A DNA stretch of 19,895 bases from NCBI GenBank assembly GCA_027028725.1, contig JALVIB010000087.1, positions 1 to 19,895 of the forward strand, given 5' to 3'. Below, one piece after another: positions 13,549 to 19,520 of this stretch. The DNA comes from Candidatus Altimarinota bacterium. GTDB taxonomy: Bacteria; Patescibacteriota; Gracilibacteria; UBA4473. The notes below the pieces were generated by a model. The model saw nothing but the letters and a program-made list of their open reading frames with translations, made no database searches and was not told the DNA's origin. Numbering within the stretch: the first letter of the stretch is position 1; each line of letters begins with the position of its first letter. Both the position numbers and the translations under genes were made by a program.

Positions 13549-14870
13549 ACAAAGAAAATTTCTCGTCCTTCCTGTCCAACAATTTGTCCGTTATCAAAAA
13601 CAACTTTTCCGTTGATAAAGGTTTTTTCAACTTTCATTAGAATTTCGCGACCGGCGAAAGGTGTCCATTTAGATTTGCTAAAAAAATTGTCTGCGGAAAT
13701 TTTCCCGCGAAAATTTGGATCAATAATTACCAGATCCGCATCAAATCCCGCCCGAATTTCGCCTTTCAAATCCTGTACATGGTAAATTTTTCGCGGGATT
13801 TTGCTGGTCATGGCGGCGAGCTTGGAAAGGTCGTATCCGCGTTTCACAAACTCGGTAAACAAAAGCGGTAAAAATGTTTCCACGCCCGGAATTCCGTAAA
13901 TCGGCGATTTTCCCGGCTGGTCGGATTCTTTCTTTTCCGCCAAAGTGTGAGGTGCGTGATCCGTCGCGAAAAAATCAATCGTACCGTCTTCCACGCCCGC
14001 CCACATCGCGTCCACATCTTTTTGTGTCGCCAGTTCCGGTTTCATACAACAAATCGCGCCGTATTTTTCGCGCTCTTTGTGTGTCATAAAAAGATGGTGC
14101 GGACAAACCTCCACCGAAATTTTTTTGTGCCTGTCGTCCGACTTGTCCTCCGTAGTTTCAACGAAGGAGGAAGCCTTGGCGAAGGATGAGGATTTTGGAT
14201 TCCTTTTCAATTCGCGAATTAGGTCAATTTCGCTTTTCAAACTAGCGTGAGCGAGATGCAATTCACAAGGAAAATTTTCCTCCTGCCAAATTTCCACCGC
14301 GCGAAAAAAAGTGTCGCCTTCAGCGTGCAAAACGACTTTCCGCCCTAGTTTGAAAATTTCCCGCCACGCCTTTTCGTCGTCCATTTTTAAGTTTCCAGTC
14401 GTTGTATTAAGGTAAAGTTTTGTCCCCGGAACATTTTCCGCAGCTTTTATTTCTTCCAAATTATTTGGTCCCGCACCGAAAAAAAGTCCATAATTACAAT
14501 GTGCTTTGGACGCAACAATTTGGCGTTTTTGTTCCAAATTTTCCCGCGAAAAAACAGGCGGATTGGTGTTGGGCATATCAAAAACGGTCGTTACTCCGGC
14601 GGAAATCGCCGCCTGTGAGCCAGTTTCAAAGTCTTCCTTATAAGTAAATCCAGGATCACGAAAATGCACATGCGGATCAAAAAGTCCCGGCATCAGAATT
14701 TTATTTTTCCCGTCAATAATTGTGTCCGCTCCTTGCCCCGGCGGGAAACTGTGCATCATCGAAAATTTTCCGGCAAAAACCCGCGAAATTTTTCCGTCTT
14801 CAATAAAAACGCCCCCGAGAAAGTCTTGGTCAGCATCAATTATCCGAATATCTTTGATTAAAATTGTCAT
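13536..14870 (-). CDS. pyrC: Dihydroorotase
   Basis: 444 residues, a type I dihydroorotase of the amidohydrolase fold, third step of pyrimidine synthesis (carbamoyl-aspartate to dihydroorotate). Metal and substrate motifs: PHVHFRDPG (66-74, His67 and His69), DMPNTNPP (98-105), LHAE (His182), LAHAS (His208), VCPHH (255-259) and ATDHAPH (302-308) with catalytic Asp304. PYGIPGVET-like IYGIPGVET is at 324-332. Two oddities: residues about 227-248 (SSSFAKASSFVETTEDKS..) are a translated repeat (14127-14192) inserted in frame, and the stop lies inside another repeat so the last residues VSLS are repeat-derived. The ATG overlaps the stop of the small upstream gene in TAATG, implying translational coupling. 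Three 10-mer copies occur or abut within it. Confidence 0.95.
   Translation of the reverse strand: MTILIKDIRIIDADQDFLGGVFIEDGKISRVFAGKFSMMHSFPPGQGADTIIDGKNKILMPGLFDPHVHFRDPGFTYKEDFETGSQAAISAGVTTVFDMPNTNPPVFSRENLEQKRQIVASKAHCNYGLFFGAGPNNLEEIKAAENVPGTKLYLNTTTGNLKMDDEKAWREIFKLGRKVVLHAEGDTFFRAVEIWQEENFPCELHLAHASLKSEIDLIRELKRNPKSSSFAKASSFVETTEDKSDDRHKKISVEVCPHHLFMTHKEREKYGAICCMKPELATQKDVDAMWAGVEDGTIDFFATDHAPHTLAEKKESDQPGKSPIYGIPGVETFLPLLFTEFVKRGYDLSKLAAMTSKIPRKIYHVQDLKGEIRAGFDADLVIIDPNFRGKISADNFFSKSKWTPFAGREILMKVEKTFINGKVVFDNGQIVGQEGREIFFVSLS
14127..14192 (-). repeat. SSFAKAS-encoding repeat inserted in pyrC
   Basis: Encodes SSSFAKASSFVETTEDKSDDRH between LKRNPK and KKISVEVCPHH. The DNA has inverted halves (TCCTTCGCCAAGGCTTCCTC with GTCCTCCGTAGTTTCAACGA around). 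I recall FAKAS/FAKAT-type peptides as frequent insertions in CPR proteins. About 66 bases, frame kept. Confidence 0.65.
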
Positions 14871-15013
14871 TAGTATTGATCTAAAAATCGCGAACAGCAG
14901 CTATTTCTAGGGACTGAAATGTGTTTTTTTGGTTTTTTCTTGGCACATTTTCCTTTTTTTTGCCCAGTTTGTGGACCTTTCCCTTCGGGACCAGTTTTGT
15001 CTTTATTTGGCAT
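14870..15013 (-). CDS. Small Lys/Cys-rich protein, 47 residues, coupled to pyrC
   Basis: From ATG 15013 the frame reads MPNKDKTGPEGKGPQTGQKK then GKCAKKKPKKHISVPRNSCC and SRFLDQY. The start (DKTGPEGKGPQTG) resembles the N-terminus of small DUF5320-type proteins ('DRTGPxGxGPxTG'), found in many anaerobes and CPR bacteria and of unknown function. Cys23, Cys39 and Cys40 could bind metal. Its TAA shares a base with the pyrC ATG (TAATG), so the pair form one translation unit. A longer overlapping frame (15066-14881) has no family likeness and is rejected. Confidence 0.65.
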   Translation of the reverse strand: MPNKDKTGPEGKGPQTGQKKGKCAKKKPKKHISVPRNSCCSRFLDQY

Positions 15014-15128
15014 TTTGAATGATTTTGTAAACAACTTAAATTTATCAGAAAGAAGGAAATATTCAAAATTTCGCGGGATTTTTAGAAATTAACAATTAAA
15101 AGTTAAAAGTTAATAATTTTTTTGCTTT

Positions 15129-15154
15129 GTAGGGGCGATCCCTTGTGGTCGCCC
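15129..15154 (+). repeat. GTAG-REP, plus orientation, upstream of pgi
   Basis: GTAG (15129-15132) followed by GGGCGATCCCTTGTGG then TCGCCC: stem GGGCGA/TCGCCC extended by CC/GG. The foot and layout match the REPs near the transposase, though the stem sequence differs. Confidence 0.7.
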
Positions 15155-15176
15155 AATAATTTGAATTCTATTTTTT

Positions 15177-15201
15177 GGACACACATAAAGGGCATCCCTA
15201 C
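15177..15201 (-). repeat. GTAG-REP, minus orientation, upstream of pgi
   Basis: On the minus strand GTAGGGATGCCC (15201-15190) followed by TTTATGTGTGTCC; the hairpin is imperfect. It faces the REP at 15129-15154, making a convergent pair like a BIME. The rest of the 15014-15246 spacer holds two 10-mer copies and AT-rich sequence. Confidence 0.5.
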
Positions 15202-15246
15202 TTTTTTTATTGAAAATCCCGCGAAATTCTGCCAAAATTACTCTGA

Positions 15247-16581
15247 ATGAAAATAGATTTTACGAATTTTTTCACCACGAGCGGGATTAGTCCGGAAAAT
15301 TTCCACCGCCTTGCGGGGCACAGCGCAGGATTTGCGGATAAAATTCCCGAGTTTCTTGCGAAAATAAAAAAACGAAATCAGGGATTTTACCAAATTTTTG
15401 AGGACGCGGATTTTCAGGCGGAAGTGGAAGAAATCAAAAAATTTGCGGAAAAATCTCGCGAAAAATTTACGGATATTGTCCTTTGCGGGACAGGCGGATC
15501 GGCTTTGGGAACTTTGGCGATTCAGGAAAGTTTGTTGCCGAAAATCCCGTCCTTCAACCATGTTCAGGACAAGCAAAAAATTCCAAGATTGCATGTTTTA
15601 GAAAATATTGATGCCGAAGTTATCGCGGAATTAACCGAGTTTTTGGATTTTTCCAAAACTTTATTTCTAATTATTTCTAAATCTGGGGGAACGATTGAGA
15701 CAATTTCGCAATACAAATTTTTTCGCCGCCGCCTTGCGGGGCACAGCGGGATTTTGACGGAGAAAAATTTGGAGTTAAAAAATCACTTTGTTTTCATCAC
15801 GGGAAAAACTGGTTTTTTGCGTGAGGAAGCGGAACGAGAAGGGATTCAAACTTTCAGCGTCCCCGAAAATATTGGGGGGCGGTTTTCGGTTCTGACGGCG
15901 GTTGGTTTAGTGCCGGCAGCTTTGATGGGGATTAATATTGACGAACTTTTGGCTGGGGGAGCGGAAATTTCCACCGCCTTGCGGGGCACAGCACGGGATT
16001 TTCAGAGTACGGATTTTGCGAAAAATTTGCCGTTTCAGCTGGCTTTGGCTCAGTTTTTAGCGCTTCAAAACGGACAAACGCAAAATGTGCTGATGCCGTA
16101 TTCCGCGAAAATGAAAAATTTTGGCAACTGGTGGGCGCAACTTCTCGCGGAATCTACTGGAAAAGATGGGAAAGGAATTACACCGATCCCTGCGCAAGGA
16201 GTGACCGATCAGCATTCACAATTACAGCTTTTTGTCGATGGTCCGGCAGATAAATTAGTGATTTTTATGGAAATTTTACCTCACCCCCACCCTCTCCTAG
16301 AAGGAGAGGGAGCTATTAGGAGGAAATCAAACGCGGATTTAAAAACTTTTGAAAAACTAATGCAGGCAGAACTGCGAGGAACAGCACAATCCTTAACGGA
16401 AAAAAATCGACCGAATTTAACAATTCAAGTTGGTGAAATTTCCCCGCGAAATTTTGGAAAATTGTTTATGTTGTTTATGGGGGCAACCGCTTTTTTGGGC
16501 GAATTTATGGGGATAAACGCCTTTAATCAACCGGGCGTGGAGCGCGGAAAAAATCTCGCGAAAAAATTTTTTCTAGATTGA
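15247..16581 (+). CDS. pgi: Glucose-6-phosphate isomerase with four repeat insertions
   Basis: 444 residues. Reversible glucose-6-phosphate to fructose-6-phosphate conversion in glycolysis. SIS-fold motifs: CGTGGSALG (80-88), SKSGGTIET (144-152), GGRFSVLTAVGLVPA (210-224), LAESTGK with catalytic Glu302, DQHSQLQ (His323) and NQPGVERGK (427-435, Lys435). The last block LFMLFMGATAFLGEFMGINAFNQPGVE is typical. Three 21-nt repeats add HRLAGHS (20-26), RRLAGHS (161-167) and STALRGTA (242-249); a fourth repeat of another family adds LPHPHPLLEGEGAI (344-357). All keep the frame and avoid the catalytic motifs, so the enzyme is probably active. ATG 15247 lacks a Shine-Dalgarno. Confidence 0.96.
   Translation: MKIDFTNFFTTSGISPENFHRLAGHSAGFADKIPEFLAKIKKRNQGFYQIFEDADFQAEVEEIKKFAEKSREKFTDIVLCGTGGSALGTLAIQESLLPKIPSFNHVQDKQKIPRLHVLENIDAEVIAELTEFLDFSKTLFLIISKSGGTIETISQYKFFRRRLAGHSGILTEKNLELKNHFVFITGKTGFLREEAEREGIQTFSVPENIGGRFSVLTAVGLVPAALMGINIDELLAGGAEISTALRGTARDFQSTDFAKNLPFQLALAQFLALQNGQTQNVLMPYSAKMKNFGNWWAQLLAESTGKDGKGITPIPAQGVTDQHSQLQLFVDGPADKLVIFMEILPHPHPLLEGEGAIRRKSNADLKTFEKLMQAELRGTAQSLTEKNRPNLTIQVGEISPRNFGKLFMLFMGATAFLGEFMGINAFNQPGVERGKNLAKKFFLD
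15303..15323 (+). repeat. 21-nt nested repeat, copy 6 (in pgi)
   Basis: Flanks AAAATTT and CGCAGGATTT; removal gives TTTCGCAGGA. Read in the HRLAGHS frame. Carries GGCACAG rather than GGCGCAG at its end. Confidence 0.8.
15726..15746 (+). repeat. 21-nt nested repeat, copy 7 (in pgi)
   Basis: Flanks TTTTTTCG and CGGGATTTT; removal restores TTTCGCGGGA exactly. Begins CCGCCGCC, one base from the other copies. Read as RRLAGHS. Confidence 0.88.
15971..15991 (+). repeat. 21-nt nested repeat, copy 8 (in pgi)
   Basis: Flanks GGAAATTT and CACGGGATTTT; removal gives TTTCACGGGA. Read in a different frame from copies 6 and 7, as STALRGTA. Confidence 0.8.
16278..16317. repeat. CTCCCTCTCC-family palindromic repeat in pgi
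   Basis: Starts ACCTCACCCCCACC, has the hairpin CCCTCTCCT-AGA-AGGAGAGGG, and ends AGCTATT. It shares both ends with the 53-nt insertion at 4321-4373. Here the frame stays open, encoding LPHPHPLLEGEGAI. Confidence 0.75.
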
Positions 16582-16621
16582 TTTTGAAAATAAAATCAAG
16601 AGAAAATTCTACTTTTTTCTC

Positions 16622-16650
16622 TTGCTCACACTTTATCTAGTATATAAAAT
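16622..16650 (+). promoter_or_regulatory. Promoter of the ribonucleotide reductase gene
   Basis: TTGCTC (16622-16627), 17 bases, TAAAAT (16645-16650). The spacer is filled by NrdR-like box 1. Its position, after the ORF's first in-frame codon, argues for the later ATG at 16703. Confidence 0.6.
16628..16643 (+). promoter_or_regulatory. NrdR-like box 1
   Basis: ACACTTTATCTAGTAT fits the NrdR consensus (ACAC-W-ATATAT-W-GTGT) at 13 of 16 positions by eye. It occupies the -35/-10 spacer, where bound NrdR would block RNA polymerase. Confidence 0.6.
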
Positions 16651-16660
16651 AATGTTCCAT

Positions 16661-16676
16661 ACACTAGATATGGTGT
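16661..16676 (+). promoter_or_regulatory. NrdR-like box 2
   Basis: ACACTAGATATGGTGT fits the same consensus at 14 of 16 positions and starts 33 bases after box 1, about three helical turns, the arrangement known for paired NrdR boxes. It covers about +4 to +20. Confidence 0.65.
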
Positions 16677-16702
16677 ATTTTTTTAAAAAACAATCACAAA
16701 AA

Positions 16703-19321
16703 ATGGACGACTTAAAAATTCTCAAACGCAACGGAATGGTAGTTGATTTTGATCCGCTACGGATTGAAACGGCTATCAAAAAAGCAATTGCTTCTACACC
16801 TGATCACGGGATTTCTTTACCAAATTTCGCGGAAACTTTGACCAACGAAATAGTTGAAGAATTAACTGATCAATTTTTTATCGAAGGAAAAGTCCCAAAT
16901 GTGGAAGATATTCAAAATGTTGTGGAAGAGAAATTGGTTGAGTCAGGATGTTTTGCCGTAGCGCGAGTTTACATTCTTTACCGCGCCGAACGCGCGAAAA
17001 AACGAGCCGAAAAACGACTTTTGGAGTTAGAAAAAATTGATAAAGAGCTTTTGAAAGTAGTGAAACATAACGGAAAAAAACAAAAATTCTCGCGAAAAAA
17101 ATTACAAAAAGTTTGGGCGATTGCTGCCAAAGGTTTGGAAGACAAGTGTCCGTTTGAAGAGCTTTTTGAGTTATTCAAAATTACGCTTATTGACGGGATT
17201 AAAACCGAACAAATTATGAAAAATCTGCGCAAAGCCGCTTTGGACAAGATTAGCGTGGAAAATATCTGGTGGCAAAATGTCGCGGGAAGGTTGTACGCGA
17301 TGGATTTTTATAAAAAAGCGACTAGATTTCGCGGGATTTCGCACAAAGAAATTTATACGGCTAAGGCGTGGAAAGCGCATTTTGATGACTACATTAAACG
17401 CGGGCTGTATTCAAAAAAGTTTTTGGAAAACTATACCGAGGAACAAATTTTAGAAGCGGGAGAATGGTTACACAAAGACCGTGATTTTGATTATATTTAT
17501 TCAACACTTTTAGCTTTTGATCGGCGATACCTTCTAAATCGCAACAAAGAAATTCGCGAACTTCCACAGGAAATGTATTTGGCGGTGGCTTTATTTTTAG
17601 CAATTCCGGAAAAACCAGAGGAAAGAATGGAAATCGCGCGAAAAATTTACGAGGCGACTTCTAGTCAAAAATTAAGTTTGCCAACACCAACACTAATGAA
17701 CGCGCGGACGAAGTTTCACCAACTTTCCAGTTGTTTCAAACTCAATGCGGACGACGATTTGCGCTCAATCTATCACAATATCGAAAATATGGCACAAATT
17801 TCCAAGTTTGGTGGTGGAGTAGGAATTTATCTCGGTCATATTCGGTCGCGTGGAGCAAGTATTCGCGGGGTTTCCGGGGCATCTGGTGGAGTAATTCCGT
17901 GGGTGCGCGTGATTAACGACACGGCTTGTGCGGTTAACCAGTTGGGGGCGCGTTTAGGAGCGATTTCGCCGACTTTGGATATTTGGCATAAAGACATTTA
18001 CGATTTCCTAAACATTCAAACTGAAACTGGGGACATTCGTTCCAAAGCGTTTGATGTATTTCCCGCGATTTCTGTGCCGGATTTGTTTATGCGTCGAGCC
18101 GAAGCGAACGAAAAGTTTACTCTTTTTGACCCGCACGAAGTCGAAAAAGTGACGGGAAAAAGATTGGAAGACCACTTCAACGAAGAGTTTGAAAAATTTT
18201 ATTTAGAATGCGAAAAAAACGATAAATTGAAGCTAAAAGAGGAGGTTAACGCCAAAGATTTGATGAAAGAGTTTATGAAATCCGCGGTAGAAACCGGAAT
18301 GCCGTATGTTTTTTTCCGCGACACGGTTAATCGTGTGAACGCTAATAAACACGCGGGGAATGTTTACGCAACCCAGCTTTGTACGGAAATTTGTCAAAAC
18401 ACCAGTCCGTCAACTTTTGTCGCAGAAGTGGACAACGACGGCGAACTTTCTATCAAATACAAAATGGGGGACACCGTGGTTTGTAATTTGGCTTCGGTAA
18501 ATCTCGCGAAAGTTAATCAGGACAAAGATATTGAAGAAATTTCAAAAATTGCGATGCGCGTTTTGGATAATGTGATTACGCTTAACTTTTATCCGATTAA
18601 AGAAGCTGAAAAAACCGCGAAAAAATATCGTTCTGTCGGTTTAGGATTTATGGGATTAGCGGAATATTTAGCTTGCAATGGTTATCAATACGATAAAGAA
18701 GACGCGCGCGAACACATTGATGAATTGTTTGAGAAATTTGCTTTCCACGGACTAAAAGCATCCAATGAATTAGCAAAAATTCGCGGGAAATACCAATTAT
18801 TTGATGGATCGGAATGGAGTAAAGGGATTGTGATGGGGAAAGATAAAAAATGGTTCGCGAAAAATTCAAAAACGGGGTTTGATTGGAGTGGTTTGATTGA
18901 CGAAATAAAGAAAAACGGACTGCGTTTTGCTTACCATTTCGCGCCAGCACCGAATACTTCAACTTCCGGAGTGGTCGGGACAACGGCCGGGCTTTTGCCG
19001 ATTTACAAAAAATTCTTTGTGGAGACGAATGTGATTGCGCCAACGGTGACAGTTGCACCGAATTTAAATCAGCAAAATTTCTGGCTTTACAAAGAATATC
19101 CGCATCTAGATATGCATGATGTGATCGATATGATTGCGGTGATTTATAAATGGGTTGATCAATCAATTTCGTTTGAATGGATGCTCAATCCCGCCGAAAC
19201 AACACCAGCTGATCTTTACAACAACTATTTCCACGCGTGGCGATCGGGGATTAAGACGATTTATTACCTACGATCAATGTCCGGAGAAATTAAAGAAGAC
19301 TGTATCAGTTGTAGTGGGTAA
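16703..19321 (+). CDS. nrdA: Class I ribonucleoside-diphosphate reductase, alpha subunit
   Basis: 872 residues from ATG 16703; reduces NDPs to dNDPs. An ATP-cone (1-95, LKRNGMVVDFDPLRIETAIKKAI) is followed by a second cone-like segment (115-205, VVKHNGKKQKFSRKKLQKVW). The barrel has SSC (Cys344) and VVCNLASVNL (Cys594), which form the active-site redox pair, QLCTEI (Cys560, radical site; Glu562), PNTSTSG (750-756), the YY pair (854-855) for radical transfer and the C-terminal CISC (867-870) for re-reduction. The position before LC is Gln558, where E. coli has Asn437. The C-terminal Cys pair and YY indicate class I, so a beta subunit is needed; it is not next to this gene within the window. 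Regulation by NrdR is suggested by two boxes. Upstream codons from 16622 would overlap the promoter, so are excluded. The a/e subtype is not decided. Confidence 0.95.
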   Translation: MDDLKILKRNGMVVDFDPLRIETAIKKAIASTPDHGISLPNFAETLTNEIVEELTDQFFIEGKVPNVEDIQNVVEEKLVESGCFAVARVYILYRAERAKKRAEKRLLELEKIDKELLKVVKHNGKKQKFSRKKLQKVWAIAAKGLEDKCPFEELFELFKITLIDGIKTEQIMKNLRKAALDKISVENIWWQNVAGRLYAMDFYKKATRFRGISHKEIYTAKAWKAHFDDYIKRGLYSKKFLENYTEEQILEAGEWLHKDRDFDYIYSTLLAFDRRYLLNRNKEIRELPQEMYLAVALFLAIPEKPEERMEIARKIYEATSSQKLSLPTPTLMNARTKFHQLSSCFKLNADDDLRSIYHNIENMAQISKFGGGVGIYLGHIRSRGASIRGVSGASGGVIPWVRVINDTACAVNQLGARLGAISPTLDIWHKDIYDFLNIQTETGDIRSKAFDVFPAISVPDLFMRRAEANEKFTLFDPHEVEKVTGKRLEDHFNEEFEKFYLECEKNDKLKLKEEVNAKDLMKEFMKSAVETGMPYVFFRDTVNRVNANKHAGNVYATQLCTEICQNTSPSTFVAEVDNDGELSIKYKMGDTVVCNLASVNLAKVNQDKDIEEISKIAMRVLDNVITLNFYPIKEAEKTAKKYRSVGLGFMGLAEYLACNGYQYDKEDAREHIDELFEKFAFHGLKASNELAKIRGKYQLFDGSEWSKGIVMGKDKKWFAKNSKTGFDWSGLIDEIKKNGLRFAYHFAPAPNTSTSGVVGTTAGLLPIYKKFFVETNVIAPTVTVAPNLNQQNFWLYKEYPHLDMHDVIDMIAVIYKWVDQSISFEWMLNPAETTPADLYNNYFHAWRSGIKTIYYLRSMSGEIKEDCISCSG

Positions 19322-19363
19322 AATTTTTGTAAAATCCCGCGAAAATTTTCAAAAAAGAAAACC

Positions 19364-19410
19364 AAGTCCGGACTTTGCACAGGATAAAAAGTTGTTTTAA
19401 GTCCGGACTT
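19364..19410. repeat. Two AAGTCCGGACTT palindromes after nrdA
   Basis: The same perfect 12-base palindrome at 19364-19375 and 19399-19410. They can fold singly or pair with each other, and AAGTTTTT follows the second, so the pair may terminate nrdA. Inverted copies of the 10-mer flank them (19335 and 19428). Confidence 0.5.
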
Positions 19411-19449
19411 AAGTTTTTCCTTAAAAATTTCGCGGGAATTACAAAAAAT

Positions 19450-19478
19450 TTGCAAAAACACCTATTTTTCGGTATACT
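19450..19478 (+). promoter_or_regulatory. sigma70-type promoter of the last gene
   Basis: TTGCAA (19450-19455), 17 bases, TATACT (19473-19478), 42 bases before the ATG at 19521. A TTGACA at 19483-19488 lacks a well-spaced -10 box. Confidence 0.5.
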
Positions 19479-19520
19479 GGTGTTGACATAAATATTTATT
19501 TATATTTTAAAAACAAAAAA

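Noticed and set aside
14881..15066. 61-residue minus-strand ORF upstream of pyrC
   Set aside because: The overlapping frame from 15013 has a family-like start and couples to pyrC by TAATG; the longer frame shows no likeness.
15238..15594. Minus-strand 118-residue ORF over the pgi start
   Set aside because: It is antisense to clear PGI sequence and has no recognisable feature.
16371..16395. Ninth 21-nt repeat in pgi (LRGTAQS)
   Set aside because: The bases CTGCGAGGAACAGC resemble the repeat, but the peptide AELRGTAQSLTEKNRP fits the normal PGI sequence and the flanks are not 10-mer halves.
15247..16581. Recoding of TGA as glycine
   Set aside because: TGA terminates pgi and the RAYT gene at family-typical ends, so the standard bacterial code is used here.
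16622..16702. RNR start at the first in-frame codons
   Set aside because: These bases hold the promoter and NrdR-like boxes; the ATP-cone begins right after ATG 16703.
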